Shown: in pieces, positions 39,012 through 48,737 of the stretch
Numbering within the stretch: the first letter of the stretch is position 1
How the letters are laid out: each line of letters begins with the position of its first letter
Assembly: GCF_016406125.1 (NCBI RefSeq)
Contig: NZ_CP066339.1
Location: 2,294,001-2,358,000, forward strand
From: Alicyclobacillus sp. SO9
GTDB lineage: Bacteria > Bacillota > Bacilli > Alicyclobacillales > Alicyclobacillaceae
Reading direction: 5' to 3'
Length of the DNA: 64,000 nt
The notes under the pieces: model-generated
Database searches by the model: none
What the model was told of the DNA's origin: nothing
What the model saw: only the letters and a program-made list of their open reading frames with translations
Position numbers and translations under genes: made by a program

Positions 39012-41138
39012 TTGGCAGATTATCTTGTCATCGTGGAGTCACCAGCAAAAGCGAAGACGATTGGCAAGTACCTCGGAAAACGGTACGCAGTGAAAGCCTC
39101 TATGGGGCACGTACGGGATTTGCCAAAGAGTCAACTTGGCGTCGATGTGAATCAAGACTTTGAACCCAAGTATATTACCATTCGGGGTAAGGGTGACGTC
39201 ATCAAGACGCTGAAATCGGCAACAAAGAAAGCTAAACGCGTTTTTCTTGCGGCTGACCCTGACCGCGAAGGCGAAGCCATTGCGTGGCACTTGGCCAATG
39301 TATTGGATTTGGATGAAACTGCGCCTTGTCGTGTTGTATTTCACGAAATTACAAAAGATGCGGTTAAGGATGCTTTCAAGAACCCTCGACAAATCCACAT
39401 GGATTTGGTAAACGCTCAACAAACCCGAAGGATCCTTGACAGGTTGGTCGGGTATCGTCTCAGTCCTTTGTTATGGAAAAAAGTCAAGAAAGGGCTTTCG
39501 GCAGGGCGCGTTCAGTCTGTTGCCGTTCGGTTAATCGTTGAGCGCGAGCGAGAGATAAAGGCATTCAATCCTGAGGAATACTGGACGGTAGACGCAAAGT
39601 TTCCGCTTGAGAAAGGGAGCCTCACAGCTCGTTTTTACGGATATAATCAAGAAAAGACTGCTTTGCCCAATCAAGAAGCTGTTACAAATCTGCTTGACTA
39701 TGCAAAAGGACATCAATACAGCATTGAGCATGTCAAAAAGTCTGAACGCAAGCGCAATCCTAGTCCGCCATTTACAACAAGCAGTTTGCAACAGGAGGCT
39801 GCGCGTAAATTGGGTTTCCGGGCTTATCGAACGATGTCTGTTGCGCAGCAACTCTACGAAGGACTAGACGTTGGAGGCGGCGGCGGGTCGGTTGGCTTAA
39901 TCACGTATATGCGTACAGATTCGACTCGAATATCTGATACGGCGCAATCAGAGGCTCGCACGTATATTAGTGAGCACTATGGCAACGACTACGTGCCTGA
40001 AAAGCCAAAGCAGTACAAGACAAAAGGTGACGCCCAGGACGCCCATGAAGGAATTCGTCCGACTTCAGTATTGCGGTCTCCTGCAGAAATGAAGTCATTT
40101 CTCTCCAAGGATCAATATCGTTTGTATAAACTCATCTGGGATAGGTTTGTTGCGAGTCAGATGAGCCACGCGTTGCTGGATACGACCACCATTGACATCC
40201 GCGTCCGCGATGCTCGCTTTCGTGCCACGGGTTCAGTGCTGAAGTTTCCAGGATTCATGGCAATCTATACGGAAGGCAAGGACGACGCGTCAGAAGAGGA
40301 ACAAAGCAAGTTACTGCCGCCTGTTTCAGAGGGGCAAGACCTTGGTGAGCCGGAAATGACACCTGAACAACACTTCACACAGCCGCCGCCGAGATTCTCC
40401 GAGTCAAGTTTGGTGAAGGAAATGGAAGAACGGGGAATAGGTCGACCCAGCACGTATGCACCGACTATTGATACGATTTTAAAGCGCGGTTACGTAGTGT
40501 TGGATCAAAAGCGATTCACACCTACAGAACTGGGCGAAATTGTTGTTGATATGCTAAACGAGTATTTTCATGAACTGATTGATGTGGATTTTACAGCCCA
40601 TCTTGAAGAAGAGCTGGATGCTATAGAGGAGGGGCAGGTCGACGGAGACAAAGTTTTAAAAGACTTTTATGGTCCCTTTGAAGAGCATCTGGAGCAGGCT
40701 GAAAAATCACTGGAACATGTACAGATTGCTGACGAAGAATCTGACGTAGAGTGCGAAAAGTGCGGCAGAATGATGGTATATAAACATGGTCGCTACGGGA
40801 AATTCTTAGCTTGCCCAGGATTCCCTGAATGTAGGAACACAAAGCCGATTATCAAGGAAGTGGGTGTCAACTGCCCGGACTGCGGAAGTCCCCTAGTCGA
40901 GCGGAAAGGAAAGCGCCGCGTATTCTACGGTTGCAGCAGTTACCCTGAGTGTGACTATGTCCTTTGGCAGAAGCCGTCTGGACAGTATTGCCCGGTTTGT
41001 CAGCATCCGATGGTGGAAAAACGTTCTAAGGGTAAAGTGGAGATTATTTGCAGCAATGAGAATGAACACGATAAAATCCTGCAGCAGGAAAATCCTAAGC
41101 AAGCTGAGCGAGAGAACCAGACGGCATCAAGGAGATGA
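39012..41138 (+). CDS. topA: DNA topoisomerase I
   Basis: Relaxes negative supercoils. 708 residues. TOPRIM domain ([18 protein letters not shown] ... [15 protein letters not shown]), active-site Tyr in [26 protein letters not shown]. Three C-terminal zinc-ribbon units: CEKCGRMM...[15 protein letters not shown]...[15 protein letters not shown]...CSNENEH, where the last uses His in place of Cys. TTG start at 39012 after AAGGAGG. Confidence 0.97.
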   Translation: MADYLVIVESPAKAKTIGKYLGKRYAVKASMGHVRDLPKSQLGVDVNQDFEPKYITIRGKGDVIKTLKSATKKAKRVFLAADPDREGEAIAWHLANVLDLDETAPCRVVFHEITKDAVKDAFKNPRQIHMDLVNAQQTRRILDRLVGYRLSPLLWKKVKKGLSAGRVQSVAVRLIVEREREIKAFNPEEYWTVDAKFPLEKGSLTARFYGYNQEKTALPNQEAVTNLLDYAKGHQYSIEHVKKSERKRNPSPPFTTSSLQQEAARKLGFRAYRTMSVAQQLYEGLDVGGGGGSVGLITYMRTDSTRISDTAQSEARTYISEHYGNDYVPEKPKQYKTKGDAQDAHEGIRPTSVLRSPAEMKSFLSKDQYRLYKLIWDRFVASQMSHALLDTTTIDIRVRDARFRATGSVLKFPGFMAIYTEGKDDASEEEQSKLLPPVSEGQDLGEPEMTPEQHFTQPPPRFSESSLVKEMEERGIGRPSTYAPTIDTILKRGYVVLDQKRFTPTELGEIVVDMLNEYFHELIDVDFTAHLEEELDAIEEGQVDGDKVLKDFYGPFEEHLEQAEKSLEHVQIADEESDVECEKCGRMMVYKHGRYGKFLACPGFPECRNTKPIIKEVGVNCPDCGSPLVERKGKRRVFYGCSSYPECDYVLWQKPSGQYCPVCQHPMVEKRSKGKVEIICSNENEHDKILQQENPKQAERENQTASRR

Positions 41139-42457
41139 GGGGCTTGTCAGTGAAAGTGATTGGAGCTGGGTTGGCGGGCTCCGAAGCCGCCTGGCAGATT
41201 GCCAGGCAGGGAATTCCTGTGACACTCTATGAAATGAGGCCGGTCAGAACAACAGAGGCGCATCATACGGGGATGTTTGCAGAACTAGTATGCAGCAATT
41301 CACTGCGAGCTGCTGCCGTTACGAATGCAGTGGGACTTTTAAAGCAAGAAATGCGGGAACTGGACTCTCTTGTTATCCGCTGTGCAGACGAAACTGCTGT
41401 TCCTGCAGGAGGAGCTCTTGCGGTGGACCGAGATGCATTCTCGCAAGCCATTACAAAGGCTCTTGAAGCACATCCTTTGATTGAGATTCGGCGTGAAGAA
41501 GTGACGACTCTGCCTGAGGATGGCCTCGTCGTAATCGCAACAGGTCCACTTACAACTCCGGAATTGTCAGAATCCCTCTTGAAGTTCACAGGGAAGCAGC
41601 ATTTGTCTTTCTTTGATGCAGCAGCTCCAATTTTAACTGAGGAGTCCTTGAATCGTGACAAAGTGTATTTGGCCTCTCGATACAACAAGGGTGAAGCAGC
41701 CTATTTGAACTGTCCCATGACAGAAAACGAGTTTGCAGACTTCTACGATGCGCTGATTCATGCCGAGACAGCTGAGCTTCACGACTTCGAGAAAGGACAG
41801 TACTTTGAGGGGTGTATGCCCATCGAGGTGATGGCGGCCCGGGGTGTCAAAACGGTCCTGTTCGGTCCCATGAAACCTGTCGGTTTGGAGGACCCTCGAA
41901 CAGGCAAGCGTCCCTTTGCCGTTGTTCAGCTGCGGCAGGACAATGCTTCCGCGACACTGTATAACATGGTAGGCTTCCAGACACACCTAAAATGGGGAGA
42001 ACAAAAACGTGTTTTCCGCATGATTCCTGGACTCGAACAGGCGGAATTCGTAAGGTATGGTGTTATGCATAGAAACACCTATATCAATAGTCCGTCTGTC
42101 TTGGAACCTACATATCAAACTAAGCACAGACAAAACCTGTTTTTGGCTGGTCAAATCACCGGTGTGGAAGGATACGTTGAGTCTGCGGGCGCAGGACTCG
42201 TGGCGGGGATGAACGCGGGTCGCATAGCTCGCAGCCTCAGTCCGCTGGTGGTGCCGCAGACCACTGCTATTGGTAGCTTGGCGTACTATATCACGCACGC
42301 CCATGCAGATAACTTTCAGCCAATGAATGCAACATTCGGTTTGCTGCCGCCATTGTCTCACAAGGTGAAGGACAAGAAAGTTCGAAATCAACAGTTGGCT
42401 GAGAGAGCGCTGTGTGATATTCGAGACTTGACCACTACCTTGGAAAAGGAAGCCTAG
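41135..42457 (+). CDS. trmFO: tRNA m5U54 methyltransferase TrmFO
   Basis: Folate- and FAD-dependent methylation of U54 in the T-loop of tRNA. 440 residues. FAD-binding [28 protein letters not shown], and the C-terminal [18 protein letters not shown]. Overlaps topA by 4 bp (ATGA), indicating translational coupling. Confidence 0.96.
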   Translation: MRGLSVKVIGAGLAGSEAAWQIARQGIPVTLYEMRPVRTTEAHHTGMFAELVCSNSLRAAAVTNAVGLLKQEMRELDSLVIRCADETAVPAGGALAVDRDAFSQAITKALEAHPLIEIRREEVTTLPEDGLVVIATGPLTTPELSESLLKFTGKQHLSFFDAAAPILTEESLNRDKVYLASRYNKGEAAYLNCPMTENEFADFYDALIHAETAELHDFEKGQYFEGCMPIEVMAARGVKTVLFGPMKPVGLEDPRTGKRPFAVVQLRQDNASATLYNMVGFQTHLKWGEQKRVFRMIPGLEQAEFVRYGVMHRNTYINSPSVLEPTYQTKHRQNLFLAGQITGVEGYVESAGAGLVAGMNAGRIARSLSPLVVPQTTAIGSLAYYITHAHADNFQPMNATFGLLPPLSHKVKDKKVRNQQLAERALCDIRDLTTTLEKEA

Positions 42458-42458
42458 C

Positions 42459-43376
42459 ATGGACACAGAGCCGTTAGACCTATACATCGAGCAGTTTTTG
42501 CAAGTGCGACTTGCCGAGCGCCGAACTGCCCCAAAAACCATTTCGGCCTACGGAACTGATTTAAGTGTGCTTGCAGATTTTTGTGAGGAAAAAGGTCTCT
42601 CATCACCGTCACAAATTCGCGTAGTGCACTTGCGCATGTTCTTGTCTGTGCAATTGCAAAAGGGTTTATCTCGTTCATCCATTGCTCGGCGTCTGTCCTG
42701 TTATCGGAGTTTCTTCGACTTCCTCGTACGCGAAGATGTGGTGGAACAAAACGTCGCGAGGTTGGTTTCCTTGCCAAAACGCGATGAAAGGGTGCCAAAA
42801 TTCTATTATCAAGAAGAAATCAAGGCGCTCATTGAATCAGTCGACGGAAAGGACCTGTGGTCTCTGCGTGATAGGGCGCTGCTTGAATTTCTGTATGCCA
42901 CAGGTATTCGAGTTGGCGAATGCGTGCAACTTGACGCAGCAGACCTGGAGCTTGATGAAGGAACCGTTCTTGTGTTCGGAAAAGGCAGTAAGGAAAGATA
43001 TGTGGTCTTAGGAAACAAAGCGATTGTGTCTTTGCGCCGGTATTTGTCTGAACGGGAGGCAAGTGTGTCCTTCGCTGTTGATTCGGAACCTGCGCTTTTT
43101 ATTAATCGTCAAGGCGGACGATTAACTGATAGAAGTGTTCGGAGAATCCTCAACAAGCATATTTCCCGGGTGGCTGGACTATACCATATTAGTCCCCATG
43201 CTGTTCGGCACAGCTTTGCGACGCATCTGCTTGATGGCGGTGCTGACTTACGCGTCGTTCAAGAACTACTTGGGCACGCAAGTTTATCGTCTACGCAAAT
43301 TTATACTCATACAACGAGAGACCGTTTAGCAAAGGTCTACCAACGGACACATCCGCGGGCAAGTAAATCCGATTGA
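42459..43376 (+). CDS. xerC: Tyrosine recombinase XerC (CodV)
   Basis: Resolves chromosome dimers at dif with XerD. 305 residues. N-terminal SAM-like core-binding domain, catalytic domain with Arg in [12 protein letters not shown], Lys in [36 protein letters not shown], with the Tyr nucleophile in that last motif. Begins immediately after trmFO. Confidence 0.96.
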   Translation: MDTEPLDLYIEQFLQVRLAERRTAPKTISAYGTDLSVLADFCEEKGLSSPSQIRVVHLRMFLSVQLQKGLSRSSIARRLSCYRSFFDFLVREDVVEQNVARLVSLPKRDERVPKFYYQEEIKALIESVDGKDLWSLRDRALLEFLYATGIRVGECVQLDAADLELDEGTVLVFGKGSKERYVVLGNKAIVSLRRYLSEREASVSFAVDSEPALFINRQGGRLTDRSVRRILNKHISRVAGLYHISPHAVRHSFATHLLDGGADLRVVQELLGHASLSSTQIYTHTTRDRLAKVYQRTHPRASKSD

Positions 43377-43411
43377 GTGTCCATAGGGCCAATGATTGGG
43401 AGGTGCAGGCA

Positions 43412-43969
43412 ATGAATATGGAGCTTCATGGTACAACGATTTTTGCGATGCTGAAGGATGGGAAGGGTGCGATGGCTGGTGACGGACAAGTCACTTTCGG
43501 CAACACTATGATTATGAAACAGGGGGCACGGAAGGTCCGCCGACTGTATGGGGGTAAAGTCGTTGCAGGCTTTGCCGGTTCGGTGGCTGACGCATTTACG
43601 CTTTATGAGAAATTTGAGAAAAAGCTCGAAGAGTTCAGTGGAAATATGCCCAGGGCTGCGGTTGAACTGGCTAAGGAGTGGCGCTCGGACAAAGTACTGC
43701 AAAAACTTGAGGCGATGTTGATTGTGATGAATGAGAAACATTTGTTTATCCTGTCGGGAAGCGGAGAGGTTATAGAGCCTGACGACGGCATATGTGCAAT
43801 TGGTTCAGGCGGAGCATATGCTCTCGCTGCCGGAAGGGCGCTGATGCGTTCGACCTCCTTGTCGGCTGGGACAGTTGCTGAACAGTCCCTCGGCATTGCT
43901 TCGGAAATTTGTGTATATACGAATGACCACATTGTAGTCGAGACGGTTGGTGCCGACTCAGAATCGTGA
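43412..43969 (+). CDS. hslV: ATP-dependent protease subunit HslV (ClpQ)
   Basis: Threonine-type peptidase of the HslUV protease. 185 residues. [42 protein letters not shown] and [15 protein letters not shown] are diagnostic. The TTI that supplies the catalytic Thr is preceded by seven residues (NMELHG after Met), so activity would require propeptide removal or another nucleophile, as discussed for Bacillus CodW and Staphylococcus HslV. ATG 43412 after GGGAGGTG. Confidence 0.94.
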   Translation: MNMELHGTTIFAMLKDGKGAMAGDGQVTFGNTMIMKQGARKVRRLYGGKVVAGFAGSVADAFTLYEKFEKKLEEFSGNMPRAAVELAKEWRSDKVLQKLEAMLIVMNEKHLFILSGSGEVIEPDDGICAIGSGGAYALAAGRALMRSTSLSAGTVAEQSLGIASEICVYTNDHIVVETVGADSES

Positions 43970-43988
43970 TTGTATGGAGGTGTTTGTG

Positions 43989-45383
43989 TTGAATAAAGAC
44001 CAACTGACGCCCAGGCAGATTGTTGAACAGCTCGATAAGTACATTATTGGGCAGGCGACAGCAAAGAAAGCTGTTGCCGTGGCGTTGCGTAACAGGATGA
44101 GGAGGTCGCTCTTACCAGAAGACCTGCAAGCAGAGGTCACACCCAAAAACATTCTCATGATTGGGCCTACTGGAGTTGGGAAAACGGAAATCGCCCGCCG
44201 CCTGAGCCGATTAGTGGGAGCTCCATTTATTAAAGTAGAGGCCACAAAGTTCACTGAAGTTGGGTATGTCGGCAGGGACGTAGAGTCGATGGTGCGAGAT
44301 TTGGTAGAGACTGCTATTCGCATGGTGAAAGCCGAACATGCGGACAAAGTAAAGGATCAGGCAACGGAGCAGGCGGAAGACCGAATTGTTGAGGTTCTGG
44401 TACCGGATCCAAGTGCAAATAAATCAGGCAAGAATCCATTGGAAATGTTTTTTGGCGGCGGTACGTCCAACAATCAGAGAAGTGAGAGCGGTACGAACTC
44501 GGAAAATATCCGGCAAGAACGGCGGCGGATGAGACAACAGCTCGACATGGGAGAGTTGGAAGACCGACTGATTGAGATTGAGGTAGAAGAACAGACTTCT
44601 CCTTCAATGGGTGTCATTCCTGGGGTCGGTGCTGAGGGTATGGGGAACATTCAGGAAATGCTGGGCAACATTTTACCGAAGCAAACGAGAAAGCGGAAAA
44701 TGACGGTTCGTGATGCGCGAAAGGTTTTGCAGCAGGAAGAAGCACAGAAACTGATTGAAATGGAGAACGTGGTCTCTGACGCCGTCTACCGAGCTGAAAA
44801 TCACGGCATTATCTTCATTGATGAGATGGATAAAATTGCGGGCCGCGAAAAGAGCAGTCAGGACGTCTCGCGCGAAGGTGTGCAGAGAGACATACTGCCG
44901 ATTGTTGAAGGTTCAACAGTGGTTACGAAACACGGTCCCGTATCAACGGATCACATGTTGTTCGTGGCCGCAGGCGCATTTCATACGTCAAAGCCGTCCG
45001 ACTTGATACCGGAATTGCAGGGCCGTTTTCCGATTCGAGTGGAGTTGCAGAGCCTGACTCCGGATGACTTTGAACGGATTCTCAAGGAACCTGAGCACGC
45101 TATTACTAAACAGTATTCCGCTCTCCTGGAGACTGAAGGGATTCAGGTGAAATTTACGGATGCGGCACTGCGGCGGTTGGCCGAACTGGCAGCACAAGTG
45201 AACAGGGATACGGAGAATATTGGAGCGCGCAGACTTCACACATTAGTTGAAAAAGTCCTTGAAGATTTGTCTTTTGAGGCCCCCGACGTCAATCTTGAGG
45301 AAGTACTGATTACTCCGGAATACGTGGACGATAAGCTGAAAACTATCGTCACAGACACCGATTTGAGCCAGTTTATTCTGTAA
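43989..45383 (+). CDS. hslU: ATP-dependent protease ATPase subunit HslU (ClpY)
   Basis: AAA+ unfoldase partner of HslV. 464 residues. [17 protein letters not shown], Walker [29 protein letters not shown] pore loop, the I domain (~110-240), Walker [20 protein letters not shown] and [14 protein letters not shown] 43989 lies 8 bp after GGAGG; GTG 43986 is nearly as good. codY, which follows in Bacillus, is absent. Confidence 0.96.
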   Translation: MNKDQLTPRQIVEQLDKYIIGQATAKKAVAVALRNRMRRSLLPEDLQAEVTPKNILMIGPTGVGKTEIARRLSRLVGAPFIKVEATKFTEVGYVGRDVESMVRDLVETAIRMVKAEHADKVKDQATEQAEDRIVEVLVPDPSANKSGKNPLEMFFGGGTSNNQRSESGTNSENIRQERRRMRQQLDMGELEDRLIEIEVEEQTSPSMGVIPGVGAEGMGNIQEMLGNILPKQTRKRKMTVRDARKVLQQEEAQKLIEMENVVSDAVYRAENHGIIFIDEMDKIAGREKSSQDVSREGVQRDILPIVEGSTVVTKHGPVSTDHMLFVAAGAFHTSKPSDLIPELQGRFPIRVELQSLTPDDFERILKEPEHAITKQYSALLETEGIQVKFTDAALRRLAELAAQVNRDTENIGARRLHTLVEKVLEDLSFEAPDVNLEEVLITPEYVDDKLKTIVTDTDLSQFIL

Positions 45384-45420
45384 ATTGCACAGGCACCGGT
45401 TTGTTCGGTGAAATGTGTCG

Positions 45421-45446
45421 AAAAAGCGCCGCAGGGCGCTTTTTTC
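45421..45446 (+). terminator. hslVU terminator
   Basis: AAAAAGCGCC-GCAG-GGCGCTTTTTT, strong stem and U-tract. It closes the xerC-hslVU unit before the flagellar operon. Confidence 0.97.
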
Positions 45447-45495
45447 TTGTTGTTACAGCGTATTTGTTGTCGATGTGTGCAGGATTCTGTAGCTG

Positions 45496-45524
45496 TTCGA
45501 CGAAGTATTAGGACGTCGTAATCT
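45496..45524 (+). promoter_or_regulatory. Candidate fla/che operon promoter
   Basis: TTCGAC (45496-45501), 17-bp spacer, TAATCT (45519-45524), 57 bp before flgB. Weak -35, so provisional. Confidence 0.4.
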
Positions 45525-45580
45525 ATAAATGACAACATTTACCCGCTTTTACCTTAATATGCCGATGAGGAGGCTGTCTA

Positions 45581-45991
45581 GTGAGGACGGATACAGCAAC
45601 TTTTCACTTGCTGGAGGGGGCTCTGAGTGCCGCACAACTGAGGCAGCAGGTTTATGCTAACAACATTGCAAACGCGGATACTCCCGGATACAAGCGTCAA
45701 GACGTTGTGTTTGAAAGTCTGTTGAACCAGGCGATGCAACCAGCGCCCGCGGCGCAGCTTGGTGTGAAACATATGCAAATTCCACAACCGGGCACTGTAA
45801 ACTGGGCTGCGGCGGCAAATGTCCAGCCGCGCGTAGTCACAGATACCAGTTCTGCGCAGAGTACGAACGGAAACAATGTGGACATGACTGCAGAAATGAC
45901 TCGCTTGGCGCAAAATCAACTACGCTATAACGGTCTTGTGGAAGATATGAAGATGCGCTTCAGTCAAACAAAAACTGCCATTACAGGATAG
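45581..45991 (+). CDS. flgB: Flagellar basal-body rod protein FlgB
   Basis: Proximal rod subunit. 136 residues with the rod motif YANNIANADTPGYKRQDV and a C-terminal helix for coiled-coil pairing. GTG start after GAGGAGG. First gene of the operon, but separated from flgC by an antisense IS110-family element. Confidence 0.95.
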   Translation: MRTDTATFHLLEGALSAAQLRQQVYANNIANADTPGYKRQDVVFESLLNQAMQPAPAAQLGVKHMQIPQPGTVNWAAAANVQPRVVTDTSSAQSTNGNNVDMTAEMTRLAQNQLRYNGLVEDMKMRFSQTKTAITG

Positions 45992-46160
45992 AGCAGCGGT
46001 ACGATGTCAAGGCCCTAAGGTGACATAATATTTGTCGAATTGCTACTACGTTGGACGTGGTGCCAAAATTAGCAATACTCAACTAAGCCCACCCTACCTA
46101 GATTTTTAAAATATGGTGAAAAACCTAGGAACTGGTGGATAGAGGTCGATCGCGGTAAGT

Positions 46161-47411
46161 TTATGCGCGTTGTCGGACCCCTCCTTCCGGAGTGTAAAGT
46201 CGGTTGGTCTTTAGCAGATAGAAGACCACTCGCATCAGTTTCCGGGCTGTAAGCGCAAGGGTACGTCCCTCGGCAAATTCCTTTGGCTCCGCTCTCTTCT
46301 TGGCATAGTACTCGGCGAAAACAGGGTCGTGCACCCGGACACTGTTTGCCGCTTCAACCATGTAGTACTTGAGGTAGCGGTTGCCAGAATGAATCAGTCG
46401 AGTTCGGTTGGCTGTGAATTTCCCGGACTGGTGAACGGTCCAAGCGAGCCCGGCGTGTTTAGCGGCTTCCGCGTGGCTCTTAAACTGGCTTACATCCAGC
46501 TCAGCTACAATGCCGGAAGCAAGAATGGGACCGATACCGGGAATGGAATCAAGGGTTTGCGGGATCGTCGCCAAGTGGTCCTCAATTCCTTTGCGTAGTG
46601 CCTTCAGTTGCTCTTGTACCGTTCGAATCACGCGAATACTAGAAGCCATTGCGAGATTGACCGAGTCCGACATCGACTGGGGTAGCCGGTACGAGGAGCG
46701 AGCAGCCTTCTGTAGCACTTTAGCAACGACCTCAGGATTTTCGAATCGGTTCTTGCCATGTGCCACAAGGAATTCAATGAGACGCTCAAGGGGCATCTCA
46801 CAGAGTTCCTCAACGGATTCGAATTCCTCCATGACAGCAATGGAAGTTGCCGAGAGCTTGTTTCTCTTAAAGGGACCTGTGCTGCTGTAGTCACTGAACT
46901 TGAGATACAAGTTCGTCATGAGGAAGTTGCTCTCTCTAGACAGATCCTGCATCAGGTGGTAGCGGGCTCGCGTCAAGCGCTGCAACGCCATGAGCGGCTC
47001 GCTCCAGGTAAAGGGATGCGGGAGAAGGCCTGTCCGAAGCTTAGCTGCGATAAACCAGGCATCTACTCTATCGTTCTTGGGGGCACTCAGGTAATGGGAT
47101 TTCTTAAACTCCCTGATAAGACTGGGGTTAAAGACGTAGACCCTACGCTGAACACCAAAGTCCAAATGACGTTGCAGATACATGGCGGCATGGGTTGAGT
47201 AGCATCCAGTATGTTCGAGACCAAAGAGAATCTCTTCAGCCTGTTTCTGTTTTGCCAGCTTGGAGATACGATCCTGAAACTCTAAAATCCCAGGACGATT
47301 GTTGGTAACGGTGAATCGACTCACAGGTCGTTTCTCATCGTCCTGTGTTAAGCAGCAAACCACGTTCTCTTGGCTGCCTACATCAATTCCGACAAACAAG
47401 GAGGAAGTCAA
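46161..47411 (-). CDS. IS110-family transposase (DEDD recombinase)
   Basis: 416 residues. N-terminal RuvC-like DEDD domain with Asp in LFVGIDVGSQENVV, Glu in LFGLEHTGCYS and the Asp pair in KNDRVDAWFIAA. Coiled-coil middle. C-terminal transposase_20 domain SIPGIGPILASGIVAELD with the Ser-containing AANSVRVHDPVFAEYY. The TTG at 47411 lies 5 bp after AGGAGGTGA; frame continues upstream but into the structured RNA region. Apparently intact, antisense to the flagellar operon. Confidence 0.92.
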   Translation of the reverse strand: MTSSLFVGIDVGSQENVVCCLTQDDEKRPVSRFTVTNNRPGILEFQDRISKLAKQKQAEEILFGLEHTGCYSTHAAMYLQRHLDFGVQRRVYVFNPSLIREFKKSHYLSAPKNDRVDAWFIAAKLRTGLLPHPFTWSEPLMALQRLTRARYHLMQDLSRESNFLMTNLYLKFSDYSSTGPFKRNKLSATSIAVMEEFESVEELCEMPLERLIEFLVAHGKNRFENPEVVAKVLQKAARSSYRLPQSMSDSVNLAMASSIRVIRTVQEQLKALRKGIEDHLATIPQTLDSIPGIGPILASGIVAELDVSQFKSHAEAAKHAGLAWTVHQSGKFTANRTRLIHSGNRYLKYYMVEAANSVRVHDPVFAEYYAKKRAEPKEFAEGRTLALTARKLMRVVFYLLKTNRLYTPEGGVRQRA

Positions 47412-47710
47412 TATAATCACCTCCTTCAGGTTGGGATGCAGATGCCTGCGACCTCGGGATGACCCTGGGAAACCCATGAACGACAGCCTTGCGAGCTATT
47501 GGAATACACCAGACGTCATCGGTGCACGAGCCTCCTTCTGCTGGCAGGAGGGATGACGGACCGGGAAACAGTCAGCGTGTAGGTCTATTCCATGGGGCCA
47601 GGGGAACAATCTTTCCTCGGAAGACACCCTCAGATGAGGGGCAACGGGAGGGATAGGAACATTCCCTTGGTAGACACCTACGGCTATTTTCCCAAGATCA
47701 GCCCGAGGTC
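47412..47710 (-). ncRNA. Candidate IS110 bridge RNA region
   Basis: Non-coding end 5' of the recombinase gene, same strand. Two large nested stems with internal loops are visible. Stem A: CCAGGGGAA (47598-47606) with TTCCCTTGG (47662-47670), enclosing CCTC/GAGG and CCCTCA-GA-TGAGGG (47627-47640). Stem B: GGAATACACC (47501-47510) with GGTCTATTCC (47582-47591), enclosing GTCATC (47515-47520)/GATGAC (47552-47557) and CCTCCT (47531-47536)/AGGAGG (47546-47551), with unpaired 10- and 24-nt loop strands. This is the layout of the target- and donor-binding loops in IS110 bridge RNAs. Confidence 0.65.
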
Positions 47711-47853
47711 GTAAACACTCACTTTGTCACAGAAAGGTCTATCAACATTTGATTAGGTTTTCAAGGAACAGAAATTTAATAGAGCAACTACATTATGGTT
47801 TTACGTAAACCAATTCAGCAGCTGTTCTTAATATACAAGGGGGGTTAGCACAG

Positions 47854-48300
47854 ATGGGCTGGCTTAACAGCATGCAAATCAGCGCAACGGGGCTTTCCGC
47901 CCAACGTCTGCGGATGAATGTCATTGCCAATAACATCGCCAATGCACAGACGACGCGCACAGCACAAGGCGGACCGTATCGGCGGGAGATTGTCCAACTG
48001 AAACCGATGCAGTCAGGGCCTCAACAATCGTTTGCCGGCTTGCTCAGCAGCAGTCAAGGTCAGTCAGCTGCAGGGGCCGGGGTACAGGTCTCCGGCATCA
48101 TCAAAGACCCAAGCCCATTCAAACAAGTCTATGACCCAAGTAGTCCGGATGCTGTTAACGGATATGTGCAGATGCCGAATGTAAATATCTCTACTGAAAT
48201 GGTTGATATGATTTCTGCATCCCGTGCCTACCAAGCGAACGTTACCGCATTCGCTGCTGGTAAACAAATGTATCGGGATGCATTGACTCTAGGGCAATAG
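47854..48300 (+). CDS. flgC: Flagellar basal-body rod protein FlgC
   Basis: 148 residues. Rod motif MNVIANNIANAQTTRTAQGG near the N-terminus (DTP replaced by TTR) and NVNISTEMVDMISASRAYQANVTAF at the C-terminus. GGGGGG lies 11 bp before the ATG. About 115 bp of upstream sequence separates it from the IS, including a TGGTTT-N5-AAACCA dyad at about 47795 and a TAATAT near 47831 that could serve as a new promoter. Confidence 0.95.
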   Translation: MGWLNSMQISATGLSAQRLRMNVIANNIANAQTTRTAQGGPYRREIVQLKPMQSGPQQSFAGLLSSSQGQSAAGAGVQVSGIIKDPSPFKQVYDPSSPDAVNGYVQMPNVNISTEMVDMISASRAYQANVTAFAAGKQMYRDALTLGQ

Positions 48301-48401
48301 GGACGCGACTTGGGCGGTCAAGTCGGCATAAGGGTTCAGTTCGTTTGAGACTAATTCTTGCCTAAATAGAGAATTCACAAGACAAGAAAGGAGGCTGCGA
48401 G

Positions 48402-48713
48402 GTGACTGTGGGTCCATTAGGTGCAGTGAATGTCGTGTCAGGAATGTCGCCGACGTCGACCCTGACCAAAGGCGCTGCGGCAAAGAATAACGGGGTTGGT
48501 TTTGGAAAGTTCCTGTCGCAAGCAGTAAACGGCACCAATCAGGCACTGCAAACTGCCAATCAATTGACAGCCGCATATGCTGCCGGCTCGAATGTTCCAA
48601 TAGACAAAGTCATGATTGCAGAACAGCAGGCTTCGTTGGCGGTAGATTTAACTGTTCAAGTTCGCAACCGCGTTGTAAGTGCCTATAAATCCGTTATGAA
48701 CATGCAGGTTTAA
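48402..48713 (+). CDS. fliE: Flagellar hook-basal body complex protein FliE
   Basis: 103 residues linking the MS ring to the rod. FGKFLSQAVNGTNQALQTANQLT, VMIAEQQASLAVDLTVQVRNRVVSAYKSVMNMQV is the FliE signature. GTG 48402 after AGGAGG. Confidence 0.95.
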   Translation: MTVGPLGAVNVVSGMSPTSTLTKGAAAKNNGVGFGKFLSQAVNGTNQALQTANQLTAAYAAGSNVPIDKVMIAEQQASLAVDLTVQVRNRVVSAYKSVMNMQV

Positions 48714-48737
48714 TGCAGTAGGTAAGGGTGAGTACGT

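Larger units (their letters stand above)
46025..47735 (-). mobile_element. IS110-family insertion sequence between flgB and flgC (ends approximate)
   Basis: The space between flgB (ends 45991) and flgC (starts 47854) is filled by an intact IS110-type recombinase gene plus ~300 bp of structured non-coding sequence on its 5' side and up to ~140 bp on its 3' side. Exact ends cannot be read, because IS110 elements have no diagnostic inverted repeats and duplicate only ~2 bp. flgB and flgC are adjacent in related operons, so the block is an insertion. Confidence 0.75.
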
